Shown in pieces: positions 46,184-57,200 of a stretch of 64,000 nt of DNA. The first letter of the stretch is position 1, and every line of letters starts with the position of its first letter. The stretch lies in assembly GCA_963989385.1 (NCBI GenBank), contig OZ022502.1, positions 50,275,454-50,339,453 of the forward strand, read 5' to 3'. A program made the translations under genes and the position numbers. The DNA comes from Ctena decussata (lineage: Eukaryota; Mollusca; Bivalvia; Lucinida; Lucinidae). The notes below the pieces were generated by a model, which was not told where the DNA came from, made no database searches, and saw only the letters and a list, made by a program, of their open reading frames with translations.

Positions 46184-46810
46184 TGTAACAAGTACAGATT
46201 TTCATATTTTTTAAATCATTTTGGAATCGAGTCAGTTCTGCAGACATTTCTGTCAGTATTATATTTTTGTAAATAATTGATGGCACAAATAAGCCATTGA
46301 TTCACTTATTTGTATTTTAATCAAATTTATATGAGACAACCTTAAAGCGAGTCTCTTTAAGGAGATTATGTTTACCTGTCAAAACTGTATTTGCCTTGTG
46401 GCAAGTCTTTATCACCATCTGTATTGTAAATCCTAGGTAGATAATTGCTTGAGTAGTTTTTGTGAAGAGTCTTTTTCATTGGCTAGTGTAGAGATAGTGG
46501 TAAATCTGTCCTTTCTTCTTGGTTGACTTTTGAGGCTAGAAGACATTTCTTGGTGTTTGACAAGTTTTGAAAAAAAATTCTTTCTTCATATTTCCCAGTC
46601 ATCTTTGTATCTTAGAAGCATGAATCTTCACAGCACCACTGAGACTTGACGTGTGAGAAGAGCCGATGAGTGTGATCTAAGCCCATAGCTTGGATCATTT
46701 ATCATCCTATCTTGAAGTTGTATGTGGCTCGACAATAAATATGTGGAAACTACTAATAGTAGCTGTTTTCCTTACGAGTTAGCCGGGGCACAGATTACGG
46801 ACCGGTTACA
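46184..46810 (+). repeat. 5' LTR
   Basis: 627 bp, TGTAACAAGTACAG to GGACCGGTTACA. AATAAA at 46734-46739 is a likely polyadenylation signal. Confidence 0.95.
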
Positions 46811-46813
46811 GCT

Positions 46814-46824
46814 TGGCGCCCAAC
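46814..46824 (+). promoter_or_regulatory. Primer binding site
   Basis: TGGCGCCCAAC starts three bases after the LTR, complementary to a tRNA 3' end finishing in CCA; the tRNA is not assigned. Confidence 0.65.
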
Positions 46825-47503
46825 TAAATAACCCACTGGTGATGACTTGTTTAGCTAAAGATGACCAGAATGATGTCACTGGGCCGTAAATCTGCGTAAA
46901 CCAGCATTTCTGTGATAAGACTTTCTGTGGCGAAAAGACTAAGATGGTGTTGATGAGCCAGAAATTCCTGTGATATTCTTTACTATGTGGACTCCTAGTG
47001 CTTTTAATGGATGTAACAGATACTGTCCAGCTCTAGTCATTTAGAGACATTGTGTTGATGAACAGTATAGTAATTCTGAATTGTTTGTGATCCTTCTATT
47101 GAGCAAGCAGTTTCAACAGATTGGTGAGCTTAGTTAAGATTTGTAGTTTATTTTTGACATACACTGTAGCATTTCCTGTTTCAATGTACTTTCACTTGGG
47201 CTGATCTGGGTCTACACTATTTGCTCAACCATTGAAGTCCAATGTTTTGGGTGAATACGGTAGATCTATACGGTGTGTAATCAAGCATCAAGCACGTGTC
47301 TTCCTTTATAACTTTTATGCTACAGATTGTGTCAAATATTTTTTTCCTGCGTCTGCTTTACCTCAAATATTGTCTGATATATCCAATGCATCTAGAATTA
47401 TTGTATCCATGTGAGCTAGAATTTTGAGTGAATCAAACACAAAACCACATTTACAATCACAGTTCACTTTCCTGCATCATGTGCATGCTTACTAACTATT
47501 TAT

Positions 47504-47690
47504 AGCGGTGACACGGAAAATTCCGACAATTACGAACTGAGCCGATTGAATTTATTTTTAGGTTCGTGACAGATCGTATATTTCCGGTAATTACGAAGTT
47601 AACCGATCATGATTATTTTCAGGGCCGACATAGATCGTATATTTCCGTCAAATACGGATTCAGCCGATTATAAATGAACGTTTCAGCAGT
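47504..47690 (+). repeat. Three tandem units of about 61 bp in the leader
   Basis: Units share GAC..GATCGTATATTTCCG and an AATTACGAA..CCGAT block. Confidence 0.7.
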
Positions 47691-47859
47691 TTCATAACTA
47701 GTTATTTCCCTTTGACCATCAGTTTCTCCGAGTCTAACTTCGCAATATTGTAGGGAATTTATTTTTTTTTAAAGTTATTCATTTGTTAATTGCATTTGTG
47801 ATTTATTTATCTGCTAATCATTTATGGTGTTCTGATGAATAATTTAGTAACTTGAATTA

Positions 47860-48010
47860 GTGTGAACAAATGAATAATTTAGTGATTTAGAGCCTTTGTG
47901 AATATATAGGACATTTACAGCCTTTTGTGAATATATTAGTCATTTAGGGCATTGGTGAATAAATTTATCATTTAGAGTCAGTGTATAGTTTAATCGTTTT
48001 CAGTCGTTGT
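47860..48010 (+). repeat. Degenerate short tandem repeats in the leader
   Basis: Repeating pattern CATTTAGAGCC..TTGTGAATATAT, about 30-35 bp period. Confidence 0.5.
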
Positions 48011-48145
48011 GAAGAAATAATCTATAAAGTGAGTTTGTACTTTCAAAATTTATTGAGTTTTCAAACATTCAGAGCCAGTGCAGAGATGGAAATGAAATAG
48101 AATTACTAATTCAAAATCAGTGTGGACTGAAATTTCAAATGCATA

Positions 48146-50146
48146 ACGTCAATCGGGGTATTATCGGACAAGGGTAGTTATCGGACAAAGTCAAATGGTT
48201 ATTAATCCCCTGTGCCTAATATATTCCTGTACCACACTAAAGGCAGCTGAGTACCAATCATTTTTCCCGCCACTAGCAGCAGCAACGTGGTGACGAACAG
48301 GGTTGGCCAAGATCAGAAAATCCGGGCAAAACTAAGTCCACCCTGTTAAAAACCTCCACTTCCGGTTGTTAATACTATTTTCAGTTCACGTTGAAACGTA
48401 TGTCTGCATTTTTCTATGAAAGTTTAGCAGTCATAGCTGAATTTCAAAATTGGCATCAGCCTCGTGTGTGTCGGTAAAATGGCATCTATTTATAGATTGA
48501 TCGGGTTAGTGTGTTGGAGTTATGAGTGAACCGAATGAACCCAATTACGGGAATTATCGGACACGATTTCTTATTCAATCACGTCGCAGTCGTTTTCATT
48601 GCATGCTTCTATTCATATTCATGAAATTCTTTTCAGTGTATTGTCCAAGTCATTGTTTTCATTGCCTTTTACATCATTTTACATATTCTTATATGTGCAT
48701 GTTTTTACATTTGTTTGTATTGTTTGCTCTTATGCCATCATAGAGTGGCCGGAGTCTTATGTTTAGCAATAAAATTCTGTTCTGTTCTGTTCAATAAAAG
48801 CCATGAGCACACAGTACGACAGGGTTCCAGTAGCGTGGCCAATTTTGCATTTAAAGTGGTAATTTGTGATAAATGCAAAAATCTGCAAAAATCATAACTA
48901 GATAAATAAACGTATCTCCCTGGAAGTTAGCAGATTTCTTATTTTTGTTTAGAATACAAAAAAAGAGATACATGCTGCTTAAAAAGTGTTTTATAAGGAA
49001 AGATCAAAGGGTAATTTTCTATGCACAAATCTAAAAAAATTAACATCGTTATTGAAAATTTACATAACGCTGACGGTACGTTATTGCATTATGAAGAGCG
49101 TCCTAGCACTCTTTCTCAAATTGTAAGGTAGACCAGATCAAAACGGCAGCTTATTCTCAACTGTTCAACCATGTACAAGGTCCATGTACAAATGTACATT
49201 AGATGCATTCATTAAATAACGGGTAGGCAAGCATACCTATATGACACCTTCAATATAAATAACTTATTACTGATACTAAACAGATGTATAAATAAAATTG
49301 TTCAATCTTGTTAAAATAGTATCACCTGGGTTTTTTTGACAAAAAATTTGGACACAGGCTACGTCTTTGTTTTCTGCCGAGCCTGATAATGTGTGAAAGA
49401 GTTTGATAAAATAAGAACTAGGACGCTCTTTTTAATGCAATAGAGTACCCTTAGCATTTAGTATATTTTCAATAACGATATTATCATTTTAGATTTCAGC
49501 GCAGAAAATTACCCTTTGATCTTTCCTCATAAAAGCACTCATCAACATCAACAAATCCTGCATTTTGGGATTCTAACTTATGAGAAACGTATAAGGAAGG
49601 CATCTGCTAAGTTTGGCAAGATCTGTTGTAATGAAGATTTTAAAGTTATTCCCGAAGCTTTTTAAATATTAGAAAATGAATAATAGAACTAAATTACGTT
49701 TTGTAAATTCACCTCTTCATGTCTACCTCATATTTCCAACAATGAACTCTTTACATTTATGCAAATTATTTGTCACATCTGTTTCAAATAGAATTCTACG
49801 CATTTTGACCAAATAACTCCCATTTCTTGTAAATTCCATATCTGAATGCATTTATTAAAGTTAAAAAAACGCATTCTGAACTGTTTTAGTTGTTTAATTG
49901 TTGTTTTTCAACAACCTGCTTTTTGTCCGATAACTACCGTACATGTCCGATAATTACCCGATTTGGGTTGCCTTAAAAACCATGCCGCTCTCTACAGGTT
50001 ATCAAGAAAACACAACTCAAGTCTTACTGACAAGCTTCGGCTTTCTTCAAAGTATTAGGAGGTCTCATTTTAAAGAGTAAGGCAGTAAAGGTTAAATTTG
50101 GAAAGCCGAAAACCTGGGTTTTGTCCGATAATACCCCGACTGACGT
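48146..50146. mobile_element. Nested 2.0 kb TIR element in the leader
   Basis: The 26 bp ends, starting ACGTCAATCGGGGTATTATC at the left, are inverted with one mismatch (48146-48171 and 50121-50146), flanked by TA on both sides. A second inverted pair (GGTAGTTATCGGACAAA / TTTTGTCCGATAACTACC) lies inside. No transposase recognised; the short ORF at 48522-48743 has no recognisable domain. Confidence 0.75.
48995..49530. repeat. Imperfect inverted repeat inside the nested element
   Basis: GGAAAGATCAAAGGGTAATT (left) and AATTACCCTTTGATCTTTCC (right), arms about 110 bp out to GAGCGTCCTAG / CTAGGACGCTC, with about 300 bp between. Confidence 0.75.
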
Positions 50147-50409
50147 TATATGAAATGATAATTGTTTCTGAATCACCATTGTGATCATATAATTTGAATT
50201 CTAGACATTTAGAGCCAATGCAGATAGGTACAATCAGTTCAAATTAATTTGGATTTAGTGCTAATGAATATGATAATAGCAGTTTAAGATTTTCAGATTA
50301 ACTTAAGCATTTGTGTTACATATTTCACTTTAGTCCTGGTTATTTGTTAGACTCACAGAATTGTTTGTATCCATATTGGGTAGTATACTTATACATTAGC
50401 TTTCTATCA

Positions 50410-51132
50410 ATGAGTATTAAGGATTTACAAAATTATTTAACAAAATGTCCCATCAGTGTCCCTGAGTCAAATCAAGCAAGAACGTTATTAATTGTTTCAG
50501 ACAGCAAGGGAGGTTATCTACAACGACTGCCTTTGGAATCAGATATTGAAAGTAGCATTATTTATTTCAGCAGGGCTGGGAGAACATCTAAACAGGCTGC
50601 TGATTTGATTGCATATAATATTGAAAATTATTTGCACAGCTATGGCAATATTTTAATTGCAGTATGGACAGGTACTTGTGATTTTACAGTAAAACCTGAT
50701 CGTTTTATCAGGCTTGGAAATACAACAGTTGAAGATATTGTAGTGCAGTTTGAAAGAATATTAGATCTTTGTAAGCCATATGGTAACAGGGTCAAGGTAG
50801 TGTTTCTTGAATGTCCTTACTTTTCTCTTAAGATCTTTAATTCTCACCGAGGTCATAAACACAGTGATATCTTTCTTGAGAGTGACAGACAACTCAAACT
50901 TAAAATTGACAATTTAAACACACATATTCGTCAATTAAATGAGTCAAATAGCATCTGTGCGCCCAAATTCAGTGTAGACCTGACTAAAAGAAGGAAATAC
51001 AATAAATCATACAAGGTAGACACAATTTCATACAGTTTGTTGAAAGATGGCGTACATTCAGATTTTGTTTTAAGTAGATACTGGCTGAGACGTATAATCA
51101 ATACCATTTTGGCCAAATTTTGTTACAGTTAA
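50410..51132 (+). CDS. SGNH/GDSL-hydrolase-like ORF in the retrotransposon leader
   Basis: 240 residues from the Met at 50410; the frame is open back to 50311, but the extra N-terminus looks non-coding. Visible SGNH blocks: LLIVSDSKGG with D31-S32 (block I Ser nucleophile), G57 in SRAGRTSKQ (block II), WTGTCD at 86-91 in the place of GxND with Cys for Asn (block III), and LLKDGVH with D213 and H216 (block V DxxH). The fold family covers esterases, lipases and acetyl-hydrolases. The Asn to Cys change makes oxyanion-hole function uncertain. Esterase-type domains are known in CR1-type LINE ORF1; here the domain sits between LTR and gag of a Ty3 element on the same strand. Function unknown; assignment is from motifs only. 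Confidence 0.7.
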   Translation: MSIKDLQNYLTKCPISVPESNQARTLLIVSDSKGGYLQRLPLESDIESSIIYFSRAGRTSKQAADLIAYNIENYLHSYGNILIAVWTGTCDFTVKPDRFIRLGNTTVEDIVVQFERILDLCKPYGNRVKVVFLECPYFSLKIFNSHRGHKHSDIFLESDRQLKLKIDNLNTHIRQLNESNSICAPKFSVDLTKRRKYNKSYKVDTISYSLLKDGVHSDFVLSRYWLRRIINTILAKFCYS

Positions 51133-51662
51133 CATTTTGGTGGACTTTGATACAGTTTGGATACAGAGACATGATATTTAGACATTGGTCTGCCACATGT
51201 GCTCTGTACTAGAAAGCTTATCATAGGCCATTACAGTGTTAGATTTATTTTTTTTCTTGCCCTGTGGAAAATTTTTTGGATAGTGTGAATTTGAAGACAA
51301 GTGTGCATTAGGGTGGTTAACTATACGGGTTTAGGTACAGGGTCTTGCTTTTTAGACATTGGTCTGCCACATGCACTCTGTACTACTGGAACTCAGTATA
51401 GATTAAACATTTTCATGTATATGACTGTTCTTTTATAAATTTGTAAAAAGTTATGCCAGTGCCACCAGTTTGAATTATTTAGAGATAATACATTTTTATG
51501 ACAGAGCTCAGATGTATATAATCCAATAGGTTATATTTGTGCACAAAATTGTGGGCACTTAGTTATAATTCAAGTGAATTGAATTTGTCATTGCTTTGAA
51601 GAGATCTAAGATATTGGTCATATAGTCTTCTCGTTCATTGTGATTTCAAGATATAATACAAA

Positions 51663-52943
51663 ATGGCTGAGTTAAATGAAGAAGAAGGCAAACAATTAAT
51701 AGAAGCATTTAATAAGCTGAAGATTAAGCCTAAATTTGACACAACAGAGGATTTGCAGACATGGTTGAAGGAGTATGGGGCCACAGCTACTGTGAAAGTT
51801 GAGCCCACTACCTCTTCAGCAGCTGCAACTACTACTGTTGCAACAACACAGCAGCCAAGAATTTCTCTCTTTTATGGTGACAACGTAAAAAGGGAGGCCA
51901 CCTATGCCCAGTGGGTTTATGAAGTCAAATGTCTGTTGCTGGAGAAAACACATAAACCTGAGGCATTAGCACAGGCAATTAGAAGGTCCCTTAGGGGAGA
52001 GGCCAGTAATTTGGTTAGAAGACTAGGCATTGGTGCTACTATACCCCAGATTTTAGAAAAATTTGAAAGTGTTTATGGTGAAGTTGACACCAAAGAGCAT
52101 CTGTTAGCAAAATTTTACAGTGCTAAACAAGAAGAAAATGAGGATGTTACAAAATGGTCATGTAGACTTGAAGACATTTTGTCTACTGCTGTTGAAAGAA
52201 AGTTAGTTCAGCCTAGCAACGTAAATGAGATGTTAAGAAATATGTTTTGGCAAGGTCTTAAACCAGTTCTCAAAGATATTTCAGGCTACAAATTTGAGAA
52301 AATTACAGATTTTGATAAACTTAGGGTTGAAATTAGAAAATTAGAGCAAGACCATTTACACCCAACAGCTAAAAACACTCAGTGTAATGCAGCACAAGAA
52401 AAACCAGAAAATACAGAATTAAAAGAAATGAAATCAATGATTCAATCATTAAGCAGTACAGTTAAGGAATTAGAAAAGAAACTTAGTACCAGTACACAAC
52501 AAGACCAACAAACATATCAAACCAATAGCATAGAAAATAACCTTAACCAACAACAAAGAAGTAGAAATAACCGTAAATATAACAGTAACAACAACAATAA
52601 TAATAGACCATACCATACAAATTACCAAAGGTCCAACAGATTCAACAATCAAGAATCTCAAAATAGATCAAGACCACAACAATGTCCAAACCCAAAACAA
52701 TCAAACTTAGGGTCAAATTTCAATAGCAGCAATCAAGATTACAGAAGTAGCTATCAGGGGTATAGTCAGTTCCAAAGTCAAGGTCAAGGTCAAGGTCAAA
52801 CACAAGGTCATATGTCAAATCAGGCTCCAGAAGAAGAAAGTTTTAATACTGGTCCATTGTGCTTCAGGTGCCGTCAATATGGTCATTACCAATGGCAGTG
52901 TCCTGTAAACAGAATGAACCACAGTCGCAAGTATTTAAACTGA
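51663..52943 (+). CDS. gag: Gag polyprotein (PNMA-type capsid with CCHC zinc knuckle)
   Basis: 426 residues. About 70-220 form a capsid-like helical region (AQAIRRSLRGEASNLVRRLG then a YGEVDTKEHLLAKFYS block) with the pattern seen in PNMA-family and related Ty3 Gag proteins. A Q/N-rich, low-complexity stretch follows (about 280-390), then a CX2CX4HX4C knuckle at 400-413 (CFRCRQYGHYQWQC). Gag assembles particles and packages RNA. The ORF is intact. Its last sense codons TTA AAC lie in a slippery heptamer right before TGA. Confidence 0.92.
   Translation: MAELNEEEGKQLIEAFNKLKIKPKFDTTEDLQTWLKEYGATATVKVEPTTSSAAATTTVATTQQPRISLFYGDNVKREATYAQWVYEVKCLLLEKTHKPEALAQAIRRSLRGEASNLVRRLGIGATIPQILEKFESVYGEVDTKEHLLAKFYSAKQEENEDVTKWSCRLEDILSTAVERKLVQPSNVNEMLRNMFWQGLKPVLKDISGYKFEKITDFDKLRVEIRKLEQDHLHPTAKNTQCNAAQEKPENTELKEMKSMIQSLSSTVKELEKKLSTSTQQDQQTYQTNSIENNLNQQQRSRNNRKYNSNNNNNNRPYHTNYQRSNRFNNQESQNRSRPQQCPNPKQSNLGSNFNSSNQDYRSSYQGYSQFQSQGQGQGQTQGHMSNQAPEEESFNTGPLCFRCRQYGHYQWQCPVNRMNHSRKYLN
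52934..52940 (+). promoter_or_regulatory. Putative -1 ribosomal frameshift site
   Basis: TTTAAAC in register T TTA AAC, immediately followed by the gag TGA. The pol frame is -1 and open across this point. Downstream, ACAG/CTGT can pair around a G-rich loop with CCCC at 52990-52993, but the spacing is long and folding was not computed. Confidence 0.8.
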
Positions 52944-54214
52944 ATCAGACCTATGGACAGGGGTGGTCTGTAGGTTACTCCCATAAATGCCCCAAAGTAT
53001 CTAGTGTCGTGGGCAGTAGCAATGAGGCTGACATACTCATTGATAAAGTGGTAACAAAGGCATTAGTTGACACAGGTTCATGTGTCAGTACTATCAGCCA
53101 AAGTTTTTATGAGAACAATTTTAAACATTTAGAGCTTATGCCTCTTGATAATTTCTTAAAACTAGAGTGTGCTGATGGTAAGACTATGCCATATTTTGGC
53201 TACATACAAGTTGAACTTCAGTCAGCTGAATTTCCTGTAGAGTGTGTACATAATTGTATTTTATTAGTTGTACCAGATACTGAGTACAATACCAGTGTGC
53301 CAATTTTACTAGGAACAAATGTCCTAGTTGAATTTTTAAATACTTGTAAAGAAAGTTTGGGTGAAAAGTTTCTCCAGAGTGCTAATTTACATACTCCCTG
53401 GTATTTAGCATTCAGATGTATAGTTGTAAGGGAGAAAGAGCTGAAGAAGAATAAAAACAGGCTTGCTGTCGTAAGGAGTGCGGAAGTGAATAGTATCACT
53501 ATCCCTGCGAATAGTACAGTGACAATACAAGGTATAGCAAGTAAAGAACTTGACTATCACCCTACATGTGCTATGATGGTACAAACTGAAAAGTCTGTCA
53601 TACCAGATGACTTTGATATCACTCCTGCTGTGATAAATTATAGCTGTGGAAAGAATGGTATGATTGAAGTTCAGATTTCAAATGTGACGACTTCAACATT
53701 TGTAGTTCCACCTAGAGCATTATTATGCGAGTTGCAGCCTGTAAATGTAGACCTCAATTATAAAATTTCAGAGTCTACAGATTCAGATGACTCTATCTTA
53801 GACCAAGTTTCTATTGAAACTGTTGGGCTTACAGAAGAAGAAGTGGAAAAAATAAATCACCTTTTGTTAGAGTATAAGGATATTTTTTCCACAGGAGATA
53901 CAGACATAGGTCATTGTACTTTTGTTGAGCATAAAATAAATTTGACAGATGATACACCTTTCAAGCAAAGGCATAGACGTATCCCACCAGCAATGATAGA
54001 TGAAATTAGAGCCCATCTTGAACAACTTGCTGCATGTGGTATCATTAGAGAATCACACTCTCCTTGGGCATCTAATGTCGTCTTAGTACGCAAACGTGAT
54101 GGAAGCATAAGAATGTGTGTCGATTATCGACAACTGAATAAAAGAACAATTAGAGACTCATATGCTCTGCCCAGGATTGAAGACTTACTAGATACTTTGT
54201 CGGGCTCAAAATAG
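52941..54214 (+). CDS. pol: Pol, first part: protease and N-terminal reverse transcriptase
   Basis: Frame is -1 relative to gag (open from 52859). Aspartic protease motif LVDTGSC with the Asp codon at 53069. RT begins near 53940 with PPAMIDEIRAHLEQLAACGI and SIRMCVDYRQLNKRTI. Ends at an in-frame TAG (54212-54214) just before the RT motif containing the first catalytic Asp. Confidence 0.9.
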
Positions 54215-57200
54215 TTTACTGTTCTAGATATGAAGTCTGGTTACCACCAAGTAGAAGTTTTTGAAGAGCATAAATGTAGAACAGCATTTACAGTTGGTCC
54301 CCTAGGTTTCTGGGAGTTTAATCGCTTACCTTTTGGGTTAAATAATGCCCCTGCCACGTACCAACGCCTTATGGAACAATGTCTTGGTGACCTAAATATG
54401 AAAATATGTGCCATCTATTTAGACGACTTAATTATATTTTCAGATTCTTTAGAACAGCATCTTGAAAGGTTAGATAAAGTTCTTACTAGGTTAAAAGAAT
54501 GTAACCTAAAGCTTAATGCAAAGAAATATAATTTCCTGCAGACAAAAGTAAAATATGTTGGTCATTTTGTATCTGAAAGTGGTGTTGAAGCAGATCCCGA
54601 AAAAATTGACAAAGTGATAAACTGGCCTACACCAAAAAATGCTGAAGAAGTAAGACAATTTACATCATTCGCTGGGTACTATAGAAGATTTGTTAAAGAT
54701 TTTTCTAAAATAGCAAAACCTTTGACAGACCTTCACCCTAACACTTCTTTCAAGAAGGGTAAGAAAGTTACTTCTTCAAAACCTTTCAGTTGGGGCATAG
54801 AACAGCAAGATGCTTTTGATAAACTAAAGCAGTCACTATCATCCCCTCCTATTTTAGGCTTTGCTGACTATGATCTTCCTTTCGAAGTCCATACAGACGC
54901 ATCGTTAAAGGGCCTTGGGGTTGTACTTTACCAAAAGCAGAATGGTAAGATGAGAGTTATAAGTTATGCCAGTAGAGGTTTAAGGGGATCAGAAAGAAAT
55001 TATCCATCATCTAAATTAGAGTTCCTAGCTCTCAAATGGGCCATTACAGAAAAGTTGCATGATTATCTGTATGGCACCAAGTTCACCATTGTCACTGACA
55101 ATAATCCCTTAACCTATGCCTTGTCGAAAGCCAAATTAGATGCTACTGGACATAGATGGTTGTCGTCCCTAGCCAGCTATGATTTTAACATAATTTACAG
55201 ACCTGGAGCCTCAAATGTAGATGCTGACAGCCTCTCGAGGCATCCAAGTAATCAGCAATCTGCAGAGATCCCTAGTGAGTCTGTTAAAGTCTTATGTGGT
55301 TGCGTAGTCTCAGCCCCCATACATTCAGTTGCTATGTCTATTGATGTGCTTGAGGCCACAGAATTTCCTGGCGAGCCAATGCCACAAGTAGACATGAGAG
55401 AGATAAGAAAGCAACAGTATAGTGATAGTTTGCTTGGTTTCTGGGTCAGGGCAGTTCGTGACAGAAAACAACCTGACAGAACAAACATCCGCTCTCGGGA
55501 AGACTCAGCCATGCAGAAATCATTTAACAATCTTAAACTTATTAGAGGCATACTATATAGAGAAACAGTTGTAGAGAATGAGAAAAAGAATCAGCTTGTG
55601 TTACCTTCTTGTTACATTGAGCAAGTCCTATCTGGTCTGCACAATGATATGGGCCATCCCAGTAAAGATAGAACACTCTCACTATTGCGTGATAGGTTCT
55701 TTTGGCCAGGTATGACCGCTGATACTGATACATGGATAGCAAACTGTGATAGATGTATAAAGAGGAAATCCAAGACAGATATAAGAGCTCCTCTTGTTAA
55801 TATAACTTCAACATATCCTCTTCAACTTGCCTGCCTTGATTATCTGACTCTTGAACCGTCAAAAGGAAATATTTCAAATGTCCTTGTTATAACTGACCAT
55901 TTCACTAGATTTGCAGTTGCAATCCCAACCAAAAATCAAACAGCTAAAACAACTGCTGATGTATTGTACAAGGAATTTATTGTCAGATATGGTATTCCCG
56001 CACGCCTCCATTCAGACCAGGGTGCAAATTTTGAAAGCTCAATCATCAAAGAGCTATGTCAGCTAATGGGAATAAATAAAAGTAGAACAAGTCCCTATCA
56101 TGCATCAGGTAATGGAATGACTGAAAGATTTAATAGGACCTTAATTTCTATGATTGGAACCTTAGAAACAGACAAAAAGCAAAATTGGAAGCAGTATATA
56201 TCACCTTTGGTCCATGCTTATAATTGTATAAAACATGAAAGTACTGGTTATGCCCCATATACGTTACTGTTTGGTAGGGAACCGAAACTTCCAGTTGACA
56301 TTGCATTTGGACTCTATAACAATGATGATAAGGACAATTCATATTCTGAATATGTTTCAGATCTACAAAGTAAGATCAATGAAGTTTTTGACCTAGTCCA
56401 GAAAAATGCAGATAAAGCAAGGGACAAACAGAAAGTTTATTATGACATGAAAGCAAGAGCAGCACAGTTAAAGGTAGGAGACAGAGTTTTGGTAAAGATC
56501 CTTGCTCATGACGGAAAACACAAATTGTCAGATAAATGGGCAGACGAAGTTTATATTGTGTCAGAGCAGCCAAATGCTGATATACCTGTGTATAAGGTTA
56601 AAAGAGAGGATGGTGAAGGTAACGTTAGAACGTTACATAGAAACCACTTGTTACATCTTGGTAATAAGCTCCAAGATTGTTCTGTTTTTCAGAATAGACC
56701 AACCCCACAGCCACGAGAGAAGAAGAATGTTTCAGAGGAAAACCCATTTCAGGTACCAACAGCTGAGACAAACACTGTTTCAGATGATACTGAACCTATT
56801 TCTGTTTCAGATAATGTAAAGCCTGTACCGGTGCCTAGAAAGAGGAGAAATCAGAGCAAAACAGCATCAAAGACTGAAGACGTAGATGAAGAAGATGTAG
56901 ATATGGTAGTTGTTACTACAACAACTACAACGAATCTTATAGATAAAGATGCAGAAGTAGTATCTTCTGTAGATGACAGTACAGCAGGTAGTACTGTTTC
57001 AGGAGCAGCAGGTACTTTGGAGCCAGTTGATCTTGGTGAACATGGGGACGCCCATGAATTAGATCATGATAGAGTTTTAGAAACTGAAGGTGTTTCTGCT
57101 GATACTGAAAGTCATATTTCAGTAGAAAGTGAGGCAGAAGTTGAAAGTTTAGCTCCAACAGATGTTGAAGTGGTTGCTTCAACAGAATTAAATACCAATG

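Larger units (their letters stand above)
46811..50409 (+). other. Retrotransposon leader, first part
   Basis: No long ORF. Holds three degenerate 60 bp direct repeats (47504-47690), a set of short repeats (47860-48010) and the nested TIR element 48146-50146. A further direct repeat (TTTAGACATTGGTCTGCCAC) occurs twice after the SGNH ORF, near 51177 and 51352. Confidence 0.6.

Noticed and set aside
48522..48743. Short ORF starting MSEPNEPNYGNYRTRF in the nested element
   Set aside because: 73 residues with no recognisable transposase or other domain; too weak to call as a gene.
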